Shown here piece by piece: positions 1 through 6,490 of a stretch of 7,918 nt of DNA. Each line of letters starts with the position of its first letter. Within the stretch, counting starts at the first letter, position 1. The stretch comes from an uncultured Enterobacter sp. (lineage in GTDB: Bacteria; Pseudomonadota; Gammaproteobacteria; Enterobacterales; Enterobacteriaceae): NCBI GenBank assembly GCA_946477805.1, contig CAMKZP010000157.1, positions 1 through 7,918 on the forward strand, given 5' to 3'. Position numbers and translations under genes: made by a program. A model generated the notes under the pieces. The model was not told where the DNA came from, did no database searches, and was given only the letters and a program-made list of their open reading frames with translations.

Positions 1-2017
1 TCCCTGCGGCCCACACCAGACCGAGCAGCAGCTGCGACCCGTGACGCATGAAGGCTTCGCCCCAGGGGGTGGAGTCATCATCACGCTGCGGTGAGTTCCA
101 GACCACTTCCCAGCCCAGAAACGCGCTCACCACAAACACGGTGTGGAACAGCATACGCACCGGCGCCAGCAGCACGGAGAAGAGCACTTCCAGCAGCAGG
201 GAAAGGGTGACGCGGCAGAACCCGCCATACTCTTTCGACCCTTTGCACCAGATCAGGATGATGCTGAGCAGCTTCGGCAGGAACAGCAGCACCATGGTGG
301 AAGCAAAGAGCGCAATCGCCAGCTCCGGGCGCCACTGCGGCCACACCGGGAACAGCTGACGCGGCTGCAGGAAATATTGCGGCTCCGTCAGGGCGTGGAC
401 AACCTGCAAGGCCGTCGACAGCGCCAGGAACATAAACCACAGCGGCGCGGAGAGATACGACATCACGCCGGTCAGGAACACCGCACGGTGAACCGGGTGC
501 ATCCCTTTGACCAGGAACAGGCGGAAGTTCATCAGGTTTCCGTGACACCAGCGGCGGTCACGCTTGAGTTCGTCCAGCAGGTTCGGCGGCAGCTCCTCGT
601 AGGAGCCTGGCAGATCGTAGGCAATCCAGACGCCCCACCCTGCACGGCGCATGAGCGCGGCTTCCACGAAGTCATGCGACAGGATCGACCCGGCAAACGA
701 GCCTTCACCCGGCAGCGGCGCAAGCGCGCAGTGCTCGATAAACGGCTTCACGCGGATAATGGCGTTGTGACCCCAGTAGTGGGATTCACCCAGCTGCCAG
801 AAGTGCAGGCCTGCGGTAAACAGCGGGCCATAGACGCGGGTCGCGAACTGCTGGCAGCGCGCGTACAGCGTGTCCATCCCGGACGCTTTTGGCGAGGACT
901 GAATGATACCGGCGTTCGGGTTGGCTTCCATCAGGCGGACCAGGCCGCTCAGACAGTCACCGCTCATGACCGAGTCGGCGTCCAGCACCACCATGTAGCT
1001 GTACTGATTACCCCAGCGGCGGCAAAAGTCATCGATGTTGCCGCTTTTACGCTTCACGCGGCGACGGCGGCGGCGGTAGAAAATTTGCCCCTCGCCCTGC
1101 ACTTCGGCAATCAGCTCCATCCACGCCTTTTGCTCGGCCACGCAGATATCCGGGTTGTAGCTGTCGCTCAGGATATAGACGTCGAAATGGGCGGCGTTAC
1201 CGGTGGCCTTAACGGACTCCCAGGTTGCGCGCAGCCCCGCAAACACGCGGTCAACGTCTTCGTTACAGATAGGCATAATCAGCGCGGTGCGGTGCTCAGG
1301 ATTGAGGGGTTCATCCCCGACCGTCGACGCAGAAATGCTGTATTTGTCACGCCCCATCAGCAGCTGCAGGAAGCCCATCAGCGCGGTCCAGAAACCGGCG
1401 GAGACCCAGCAGAACAGCACAGCAAACAGCAGAAGGATGCCGCTCTGCAGAATATACGGCAGCAGCTGCATGAAGGAGACCCAGAGATCCTGACCAAACA
1501 TGTCCGCAGGGTTGATCAGCGCCCACCCCTGATACGGCAGAATGGTTTTCATGTACCAGGTCGCGACAACCGTTTGAGCCAGCGTCAGCAGCAGCAGCGT
1601 ATAGCGACGAAGGGTGCCTACGGTACGCCATTTCTGCTCGGAGGCCTGCTCTTCTTTCGTCAGGCGGGACAGATAGCGCGGCGTAACGTCACGCCCGCGC
1701 AGGCGATCCCAGAAGCGGCCAACCGGGTTGGTGCGCCACGGGTCCGGGAACATGGAGGAGCGCGTCGCTTTCGGCATGGCCTGAAGCTGGGCACGTCCTT
1801 CATCATCGGCGATCAGCTGCCCTTCTGCCAGCGAGTCTGGCCATGCCTGCTCCAGACGCGCCTTCACTGACCCCAGCGGCGTATCATCATCACGCGTAAA
1901 CTGATGATGTTCGCCATCCAGCGCGGTGTGCACCGCGCGGATGTCGCTCTTAGGCAGCGCCGCTTTTTCGATGTCGGTCAGCGGCATGGCATCAATATAT
2001 TCAGATGTATTATTCAT
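1..2017 (-). CDS. opgH: OpgH (MdoH), glucans biosynthesis glucosyltransferase, 3' end cut by window edge
   Basis: Inner-membrane family 2 glycosyltransferase that polymerises glucose from UDP-glucose into the beta-1,2 backbone of osmoregulated periplasmic glucans. In E. coli its cytoplasmic N-terminal region also links UDP-glucose level to FtsZ and cell size (family knowledge). The open frame starts at ATG 2017 (MNNTSEYIDAMP) and gives 672 whole codons before the edge. E. coli OpgH is 847 residues, so about 175 C-terminal residues are missing because of the window, not a mutation. Visible features are a hydrophilic N-terminus, membrane segments near residues 137-160 and 181-219, and a cytoplasmic catalytic domain. 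That domain has Asp285 (ILSDSYNPD), the DAD motif at 346-348 and RDRRW at 486-490, the R/QxxRW signature. More membrane segments begin near residue 506. The start overlaps the opgG stop by 8 bases (ATGAATAA) and no good Shine-Dalgarno sequence precedes it, which suggests translational coupling. Confidence 0.97.
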   Translation of the reverse strand, partial: MNNTSEYIDAMPLTDIEKAALPKSDIRAVHTALDGEHHQFTRDDDTPLGSVKARLEQAWPDSLAEGQLIADDEGRAQLQAMPKATRSSMFPDPWRTNPVGRFWDRLRGRDVTPRYLSRLTKEEQASEQKWRTVGTLRRYTLLLLTLAQTVVATWYMKTILPYQGWALINPADMFGQDLWVSFMQLLPYILQSGILLLFAVLFCWVSAGFWTALMGFLQLLMGRDKYSISASTVGDEPLNPEHRTALIMPICNEDVDRVFAGLRATWESVKATGNAAHFDVYILSDSYNPDICVAEQKAWMELIAEVQGEGQIFYRRRRRRVKRKSGNIDDFCRRWGNQYSYMVVLDADSVMSGDCLSGLVRLMEANPNAGIIQSSPKASGMDTLYARCQQFATRVYGPLFTAGLHFWQLGESHYWGHNAIIRVKPFIEHCALAPLPGEGSFAGSILSHDFVEAALMRRAGWGVWIAYDLPGSYEELPPNLLDELKRDRRWCHGNLMNFRLFLVKGMHPVHRAVFLTGVMSYLSAPLWFMFLALSTALQVVHALTEPQYFLQPRQLFPVWPQWRPELAIALFASTMVLLFLPKLLSIILIWCKGSKEYGGFCRVTLSLLLEVLFSVLLAPVRMLFHTVFVVSAFLGWEVVWNSPQRDDDSTPWGEAFMRHGSQLLLGLVWAAG

Positions 2018-3563
2018 TGGCAGGTAGCTGATAGCTCCAGGTTTCACTCAGCGGCTGATCGTTACTGACCAGCGCAGCGCGCATTTCGGTGGTCTGTTTC
2101 GGATCTTTCACTTTCACACGCAGGGTTAAACGCCACCCTTTGGTCACCGGATTGTAACGCACGGTGTTTTCAACGATTTCACCGTTGTCACCGATGCTGG
2201 CCTGCGCGCTAACAGCCGTCTCCGGCGCCAGTTTTTTCATCTCCTGGCCCGTGAAGTCCACCACAAAGGCGACGGTGCCGTCCGGCTGGCGGATCAGATT
2301 CGACTGCTTCACGTCACCGGTAGAACGACGCGTCTGCATCACGTACGCATTATCCGGCGCGTGCAGTTTGTCTTCGTCGCGGCTAAAGGTGATGGCGTAT
2401 TTGAAGTTCATCTCTTTACCGGCTTCCGGAAGCTGGTCCGGCGTCCAGTAGGCGACGATGTTGTCGTTGGTTTCATCGTTGGTCGGGATTTCAACCAGCT
2501 CCACCTTGCCTTTGCCCCAGTCACCTTTCGGCGTTACCCAGGCGCTTGGGCGCTGATCGTAACGATCGTCCAGATCTTCAAAGCGAGAGAACTGACGACC
2601 GCGCTGCAGCAGGCCGAAGCCCTGCGGGTTTTCCATCGCGAAGCTGCTGACGGCCAGATGTTTCGGGTTGTTCAGCGGACGCCAGATCCACTCACCGTTA
2701 CCGGCATGAATGGAGAGACCGTTGGAATCATGCAGGGCCGGACGATAGTTCATTACCGGAGACGGCTGGTTCGGCCCGAACAGGAACATACTGGTCAATG
2801 GCGCGACGCCCAGCTTGCCGACTTTGTCGCGCAGGTAAACTTTAGACTGCACGTCAACGACCGTGTCACGTCCCGGCATGATCACGAAGCGGTATGCGCC
2901 TGTTGCACGAGGGGAATCCAGCAGGGCATAAATGGTCAGACGTTTATCCGTTGGTTTTGGACGCTCGATCCAGAACTCGCGAAAGCGTGGGAACTCTTCA
3001 CCCGACGGCAGCGCGGTATCAATCGCCAGACCACGCGCGGAAAGCCCGTACACCTGCCCTGCGCCAATCACGCGGAAATAGCTGGCGCCAAGCATGCTGA
3101 CGATTTCGTCGTTTTTATCTTTGCTGTTAATCGGGTAAAGCACCTTGAAGCCCGCGAAGCCCAGGTCTTTCACCGTGTCTTTGTCGTGCTGCACATCGCC
3201 AAAATTGAAATAATCCGGGCTGTACTTAATTTTACGTACCGCCGTCGCCGTCACTTCATTGATAGCAACCGGCGTGTCGAAATACATACCCTGATGATAA
3301 AACTCAAGCTTGAACGGGGTTTTAATTGTGTTCCAGTACGCTTTATCGTGATTGAACTGGATCTGCTGATAGTCCGCGTACTTCATGTCACGGAAAACGG
3401 AGGGCAGGTTACTTTTCGGCGCTTCGTAGCTCTTGCCAGCCATCGACTTTGCCTGTTTTGCGACGTCATCGATGGTAAAGGACCAGGCCGATGAGGTATA
3501 CAGTGACAACAGCACTGCTGCACCCAACCAACGCATTTTCATCATTTGTGATTTATGTTTCAT
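2010..3563 (-). CDS. opgG: OpgG (MdoG), periplasmic glucans biosynthesis protein G
   Basis: Periplasmic protein required for OPG synthesis with OpgH. Recent family work places OpgG/OpgD among beta-1,2-glucanases (GH186), so it probably trims or shapes the nascent glucan. The protein matches E. coli OpgG nearly throughout, including KSNLPSVFRDMKYADYQQIQ near the N-terminus and the C-terminal SETWSYQLPANE. A signal peptide is visible: basic start, hydrophobic WLGAAVLLSLYTSSAWS, then FTIDDVAKQ as the likely mature N-terminus. Two starts are plausible. ATG 3563 (517 residues, MKHKSQMMKM) is preceded by a G-rich Shine-Dalgarno-like stretch at 3577-3583. ATG 3545 (511 residues, the classical E. coli length) has no Shine-Dalgarno sequence. 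I chose 3563 for that reason, but both give the same mature protein. A longer reading from 3611 would start upstream of the predicted transcript. It is first in the opgGH operon and divergent from opgC. Confidence 0.96.
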   Translation of the reverse strand: MKHKSQMMKMRWLGAAVLLSLYTSSAWSFTIDDVAKQAKSMAGKSYEAPKSNLPSVFRDMKYADYQQIQFNHDKAYWNTIKTPFKLEFYHQGMYFDTPVAINEVTATAVRKIKYSPDYFNFGDVQHDKDTVKDLGFAGFKVLYPINSKDKNDEIVSMLGASYFRVIGAGQVYGLSARGLAIDTALPSGEEFPRFREFWIERPKPTDKRLTIYALLDSPRATGAYRFVIMPGRDTVVDVQSKVYLRDKVGKLGVAPLTSMFLFGPNQPSPVMNYRPALHDSNGLSIHAGNGEWIWRPLNNPKHLAVSSFAMENPQGFGLLQRGRQFSRFEDLDDRYDQRPSAWVTPKGDWGKGKVELVEIPTNDETNDNIVAYWTPDQLPEAGKEMNFKYAITFSRDEDKLHAPDNAYVMQTRRSTGDVKQSNLIRQPDGTVAFVVDFTGQEMKKLAPETAVSAQASIGDNGEIVENTVRYNPVTKGWRLTLRVKVKDPKQTTEMRAALVSNDQPLSETWSYQLPANE

Positions 3564-3569
3564 AATAAG

Positions 3570-3595
3570 TAAGCACTTCCCCCTTTGTGTGCTTA
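3570..3595 (-). promoter_or_regulatory. opgG leader hairpin presenting the ribosome binding site in its loop
   Basis: A perfect 7-bp inverted repeat (TAAGCAC at 3570-3576, GTGCTTA at 3589-3595) encloses a 12-base loop. Read on the minus strand, the loop carries the purine-rich sequence ACAAAGGGGGAA. The stem ends 6 bases before the ATG at 3563. Folding would display the G-tract and shorten its effective distance to the start codon, which is long (about 15 bases) in linear form. The inverted repeat is seen directly; the role in translation is inferred. Confidence 0.45.
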
Positions 3596-3609
3596 ATTCG
3601 ATCCGATCC

Positions 3610-3639
3610 ATTTTAATGGAAACTCAGGCAATCCGACAA
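3610..3639 (-). promoter_or_regulatory. Candidate opgGH promoter
   Basis: On the minus strand, TTGTCG (3634-3639) and TAAAAT (3610-3615) are separated by 18 bases. They match the sigma-70 hexamers at 4/6 and 5/6. The predicted transcription start near 3603 leaves a leader of about 40 bases before ATG 3563, and this leader contains the hairpin at 3570-3595. It lies in the 255-base divergent gap between opgG and opgC. I saw no convincing promoter for opgC in the rest of that gap. Prediction by eye only. Confidence 0.35.
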
Positions 3640-3818
3640 CATTATCACTGCTTTGTTCAGCTCGCTGGCTCATGGATTAAGCAAATGAAAGAACCCGCTT
3701 TTCACTTTGCGTGCTTATCCTGGAGACAGGGTGTCGGTCTTGGTGTAGGGTTGGCTCCGAATGTAACCATTATGCGTCTTAGGGATAAGGCGATTAGTCT
3801 GAGAATGTACCGAGTTAT

Positions 3819-4958
3819 ATGAGCACAACACCCGTACAACGTGAATATTTCCTCGACTCGATCCGGGCATGGCTGATGCTATTGGGGATCCCCTTTCACA
3901 TTTCACTGATTTACTCCAGCCACACCTGGCACGTTAACAGCCTTGAACCGTCCTGGTGGCTTACGCTGTTTAATGACTTTATTCACGCCTTTCGTATGCA
4001 GGTGTTTTTCGTCATCTCCGGCTATTTCTCTTATATGCTGTTTTTGCGCTACCCCATGAAGCGCTGGTGGAAAGTGCGCGTGGAGCGCGTCGGGATCCCC
4101 ATGCTGACGGCGATCCCGCTTTTGACCCTGCCGCAGTTCATCATGCTGCAGTACGTGAAGGGTAAAGCGGAGAACTGGCCGAATCTGTCGCTGTATGAGA
4201 AATACAATACGCTGGTGTGGGAGCTGGTCTCCCACCTCTGGTTCCTGCTGGTGCTGGTGGTGCTGACGACGGTAAGCCTGCTTATCTTTAGCCGCCTTCG
4301 CCGCCATTTAAGCACGGCCTCTGACGCCTTCTTTGCCAACGTGACCCTGGGCAAACTGTCGCTGCTCTTTTTAGCGCTGGGCGTCGCCTATGGCGCCATC
4401 AGACGGACGCTGTTCATCCTTTACCCGCCGATTCTGAGCGACGGGCTGTTTAATTTCGTGGTGATACAGTCGCTGTTCTACATCCCCTTCTTCCTGGTGG
4501 GCGCGCTGGCGTTTGTTTATCCCCGGCTGAAATCACTGTTTACCACCCCGTCCCCGTGGTGTGCGGGCGGTGCAGCGCTGGCGTTTGCCGCTTACCTTTT
4601 AAACCAGCGCTACGGCAGCGGTGATGCGTGGATGTACGAGACGGAAAGCGTGATCATCATGCTGATGGGGCTGTGGATGGTGAATGTGGTGTTCGCCCTG
4701 GGCCACCGCCTGCTGAACTTTAAATCCAGCCGCGTGACCTACTTCGTCAACGCATCGCTGTTTATTTACCTGGTGCACCACCCGCTGACGCTGTTCTTCG
4801 GGGCCTACATCACGCCGCACATTGCCTCCAACACGCTGGGGTTCTTTACCGGGCTGGTGTTTGTGATTGGCATCGCTGTCGTGCTGTACGAAATCCACCT
4901 GCGGATACCGCTGCTGCGTTTTCTCTTCTCGGGAAAACCCCAGGCCAAAGCCTCATAA
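3819..4958 (+). CDS. opgC: OpgC (MdoC), glucans biosynthesis succinyltransferase
   Basis: Polytopic inner-membrane acyltransferase (acyltransferase 3 family) that adds succinyl groups to periplasmic glucans, making them anionic. The 379-residue protein matches E. coli OpgC (about 385 residues) over its whole length, from QREYFLDSIRAWLMLLGIPF to the C-terminal HLRIPLLRFLFSGKP. The family's R-x10-H motif is Arg16...His27, and the FFxISGY signature is at residues 63-69. Many hydrophobic segments fit about ten membrane helices, and RYGSGDAWMYETESV and NASLFIYLVHHPLTLFFG are conserved blocks. The start ATG 3819 (MSTTPVQREYF) follows only a weak CGAG purine match, so initiation may be inefficient. 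It is transcribed away from opgGH and towards ymdB. A 9-bp hairpin follows the stop after five bases. Confidence 0.96.
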   Translation: MSTTPVQREYFLDSIRAWLMLLGIPFHISLIYSSHTWHVNSLEPSWWLTLFNDFIHAFRMQVFFVISGYFSYMLFLRYPMKRWWKVRVERVGIPMLTAIPLLTLPQFIMLQYVKGKAENWPNLSLYEKYNTLVWELVSHLWFLLVLVVLTTVSLLIFSRLRRHLSTASDAFFANVTLGKLSLLFLALGVAYGAIRRTLFILYPPILSDGLFNFVVIQSLFYIPFFLVGALAFVYPRLKSLFTTPSPWCAGGAALAFAAYLLNQRYGSGDAWMYETESVIIMLMGLWMVNVVFALGHRLLNFKSSRVTYFVNASLFIYLVHHPLTLFFGAYITPHIASNTLGFFTGLVFVIGIAVVLYEIHLRIPLLRFLFSGKPQAKAS

Positions 4959-4963
4959 CAGCC

Positions 4964-4987
4964 GCGGCGCACGATGTGCGCCGCTTT
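4964..4987 (+). terminator. Hairpin terminator after opgC, between convergent genes
   Basis: GCGGCGCAC (4964-4972), loop GAT, GTGCGCCGC (4976-4984) form a perfect 9-bp, almost all G-C stem. On the plus strand it is followed by TTTGCTTAT, a short U-rich tail, so it fits an intrinsic terminator for opgC. On the minus strand the stem begins five bases after the ymdB stop but has no U-tract, so it could only stabilise or weakly end the ymdB transcript. It fills most of the 31-base gap between the two convergent genes. Confidence 0.65.
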
Positions 4988-4989
4988 GC

Positions 4990-5532
4990 TTATGTCTCCA
5001 GATCCTGCCCACGCTGGGTCAGAAGCCGTTGATAAAGGTGCGCCGTTTCTTCGTCGTAACAGACAAAGGTCACCTTTTCCGGCATCGGTTTGAGAGAGAG
5101 ATAGTGGTAAACCGTGTTCACCGCAATGGTGGCCGCCGCCGCTTTTGGATAACCGTACACGCCGGTGCTGATGGCCGGGAAAGCCATCGTTTTATAGCCG
5201 TTATCGGCCGCAAGACGCAGGCAGTTGCGGTAAGCCTCCTCCAGAATACTCGCCTCGTGCCGATCCCCACCGTGCCAGACCGGCCCAACGGCATGGATAA
5301 CCGCCCTGGCGGGGAGATCGCCTGCAAGCGTGATCACGGCATGACCCGGGGGGCACTCCCCCTGCTGCTGGCGCACCAGCTTACAGGCTTCAAGAAGCTG
5401 TGGCCCGGCAGCCCGATGAATGGCACCGTCAACGCCGCCTCCGCCCATCAGGGATGGATTCGCTGCATTGACAATCACATCGACGTGCAACGTCGTGATA
5501 TCGCCATGAAAAACGTCGATTTGCGGTCTCAT
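4990..5532 (-). CDS. ymdB: YmdB, O-acetyl-ADP-ribose deacetylase (macrodomain), RNase III modulator
   Basis: Cytoplasmic macrodomain protein that hydrolyses O-acetyl-ADP-ribose. In E. coli it also binds and down-regulates RNase III and affects biofilm formation (family knowledge). The 180-residue product matches E. coli YmdB (177 residues). GDIT is at 10-13, VNAANPSLMGGGGVDGAIH at 21-39 with the catalytic residues Asn25 and Asp35, AVGPVW at 81-86, and the phosphate-binding loop ISTGVYGYP at 121-129. The ATG at 5532 was chosen because homology starts at once (MRPQIDVFHGDIT) and AGAGGG sits 5 bases upstream. The frame stays open to 5640, but the extra 36 residues resemble nothing and ignore this site. 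It lies 79 bases downstream of the ymdA-like gene on the same strand, in the same direction as csgBAC. The E. coli downstream neighbour clsC is missing here. Confidence 0.95.
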   Translation of the reverse strand: MRPQIDVFHGDITTLHVDVIVNAANPSLMGGGGVDGAIHRAAGPQLLEACKLVRQQQGECPPGHAVITLAGDLPARAVIHAVGPVWHGGDRHEASILEEAYRNCLRLAADNGYKTMAFPAISTGVYGYPKAAAATIAVNTVYHYLSLKPMPEKVTFVCYDEETAHLYQRLLTQRGQDLET

Positions 5533-5537
5533 AAATA

Positions 5538-5578
5538 CCCTCTGCAACCCGCCTTTTTCATAAGTGTATCGCAGAGGG
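5538..5578 (-). promoter_or_regulatory. ymdB leader stem that can hide its Shine-Dalgarno sequence
   Basis: The minus strand carries CCCTCTGC (5578-5571) and, after 25 bases, GCAGAGGG (5545-5538), a perfect 8-bp pair. The second arm contains GAGGG, the ymdB ribosome binding site, 5 bases from the ATG at 5532. Folding would therefore mask the site. The pairing is visible; any switching by protein, RNA or temperature is inference. Confidence 0.45.
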
Positions 5579-5611
5579 AGAGTGGAGAAAAAACTATCGT
5601 GTAAAAGAGGG

Positions 5612-5932
5612 TTAACGATAGTCAACCTGCACAACTGCAAGCGTCTTTTCAGCGTTGAGATACTTCATGCTGAGATTCGTCTGGCTGGGGAAGGCGTTAC
5701 GGCCATTAAGCGCATCCTCGTAGCTGACTTTGCGCGTCTGCATACGGTTATTATCAGGGCATGACACGGACAGCTGCCCCTGTTGAGGGGAAACCTGGCA
5801 TGGGTCGGCCACGATAGCGCCACGGAAATGAATGACACCCCCGTCAACAACGGTTGCAGCAAAGGCGGGGGTGATAAGAACAGAGGCGAGCAGGCCAAAG
5901 CCTGAAATGAGTTGAGCGGTATAGTTGGTCAC
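5612..5932 (-). CDS. ymdA: YmdA-position small secreted pilin-like protein
   Basis: A 106-residue protein of unknown function at the place of ymdA between csgC and ymdB. It has a clear signal peptide with cleavage likely after AFA (residues 23-25). The mature protein begins ATVVDGGVIHFRGAIVADPC and has two cysteines, Cys45 and Cys58. The GG-x-I-H-F-x-G-x-I-V-x-x-x-C pattern is typical of the start of type 1 fimbrial subunits, but the protein is far shorter than a usual pilin (150-180 residues), so it is not a standard one. There is no ATG near the start. GTG at 5932 or the adjoining in-frame TTG at 5935 is used, placed 9 or 6 bases after AGGAG (5941-5945), and TTG has slightly the better spacing. 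The symbol is given on position and size; sequence identity to E. coli YmdA was not checked. A role in curli or the envelope is only suggested by context. Confidence 0.8.
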   Translation of the reverse strand: MTNYTAQLISGFGLLASVLITPAFAATVVDGGVIHFRGAIVADPCQVSPQQGQLSVSCPDNNRMQTRKVSYEDALNGRNAFPSQTNLSMKYLNAEKTLAVVQVDYR

Positions 5933-5942
5933 AAGATGTACT

Positions 5943-5967
5943 CCTCAATAATAAATCATCCTTGAGG
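5943..5967 (-). promoter_or_regulatory. ymdA leader stem that can hide its Shine-Dalgarno sequence
   Basis: On the minus strand CCTCAA (5967-5962) can pair with TTGAGG (5948-5943) across a 13-base loop. The second arm covers most of the GAGGAG ribosome binding site that serves the GTG/TTG start at 5932/5935. This is the same arrangement as in front of ymdB, with unrelated sequence. The stem is only 6 bp, so the case is weaker. Confidence 0.35.
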
Positions 5968-5994
5968 GGTAAATGCGCTCCATTTAGACAACGC

Positions 5995-6000
5995 AGTATA
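5995..6000 (-). promoter_or_regulatory. Possible -10 element upstream of ymdA
   Basis: The minus strand reads CCTTATACTGCG here. TATACT is a 5/6 match to the -10 consensus, but no good -35 hexamer lies 16-18 bases upstream. That combination would fit a sigma-S-dependent promoter, plausible next to curli genes, and would give a leader of roughly 55 bases for ymdA. The gap between csgC and this gene (5936-6096) is long enough for its own promoter. Low confidence, by eye. Confidence 0.3.
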
Positions 6001-6096
6001 AGGTATTTGAACCGCACATATCGTTCAGTACCTGTTAACATCATAGTAACGACCTTCCGTTCCCGCCACACGCGCAATCCATTGATTTAACGAATG

Positions 6097-6429
6097 TTAA
6101 AGCGACGACCCAGAAGGCGACCACTGCTGTGATAAATGAAGCGATTTTCCATCAGAGACGGTGACAATAATTTTCACCGTATCCCCCGTGTGAATATTTA
6201 AACTCAGCCGCGTTAAATCAATCGCCTGATTAGCGGGGATAGAAAGCGTATTTTGCTGCCGTGAGCTGCTTTCGCCGCCCTGCCCTTGTCGAACAGATAC
6301 AATCTTCACCTGACAATCGCAGGGTTCCGCGAGGGTAACCCGGGGAATAACGGTGGTGATATCCCCCTGCTGCGAGGTGTTAAACGTAATCTGACCGGAA
6401 AGCGCGGCGAGGAGTATGAGCGTATTCAT
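6097..6429 (-). CDS. csgC: CsgC, periplasmic curli assembly protein and CsgA amyloid inhibitor
   Basis: Small periplasmic immunoglobulin-like protein that prevents early aggregation of CsgA before export through CsgG (family knowledge). The 110 residues equal the E. coli length and match it along the chain: MNTL-LLAALS-QITFNT at the start, the CxC pair Cys37-Cys39 (EPCDC), LSIPANQ, and VKIIVTVSDGKSLHLSQQW near the end. The first dozen residues form a short hydrophobic signal peptide. ATG 6429 is preceded by GGGAG six bases upstream. Between csgA and csgC sits a strong terminator (6442-6473), so csgC probably gets only read-through transcript from the csgBA promoter, which fits a helper needed in smaller amounts than the fibre subunit. 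Confidence 0.96.
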   Translation of the reverse strand: MNTLILLAALSGQITFNTSQQGDITTVIPRVTLAEPCDCQVKIVSVRQGQGGESSSRQQNTLSIPANQAIDLTRLSLNIHTGDTVKIIVTVSDGKSLHLSQQWSPSGSSL

Positions 6430-6441
6430 GATGAACTCCCG

Positions 6442-6473
6442 AAAAAAAACAGGGCATTTGCCCTGTTTTTTTT
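6442..6473 (-). terminator. Symmetric intrinsic terminator between csgA and csgC
   Basis: Eight A's, CAGGGC, loop ATTT, GCCCTG and eight T's make a perfect 14-bp inverted repeat (6442-6455 with 6460-6473), whose core is a G-C-rich 6-bp stem. On the minus strand the stem is followed by eight U's, an ideal Rho-independent terminator 18 bases after the csgA stop. It is equally good on the plus strand. The last U's end two bases before the csgC GGGAG ribosome binding site. Confidence 0.88.
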
Positions 6474-6490
6474 GTAGTACAGATCTGGAA

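Noticed and set aside
143..1870. 575-codon open frame on the plus strand
   Set aside because: It is antisense to opgH, whose protein is recognisable throughout. The product is rich in Arg, Gln and His, as expected for a shadow frame of a G-C-rich gene.
2361..3494. 377-codon open frame on the plus strand
   Set aside because: Antisense shadow of opgG, with no recognisable domain or ribosome site.
3564..3611. 533-residue reading of OpgG starting at 3611
   Set aside because: It would place 16 non-homologous residues before the signal peptide and begin upstream of the predicted transcript start.
5533..5640. N-terminal extension of YmdB by 36 residues
   Set aside because: Family homology and a well-spaced AGAGGG both fix the start at 5532. 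The extension also runs over the ymdA stop region.
5945..5959. Four-codon upstream frame (ATG ATT TAT TAT TGA) in the ymdA leader, ending in its ribosome site
   Set aside because: The only purine run (AAGG) touches the ATG directly, too close for initiation; likely chance.
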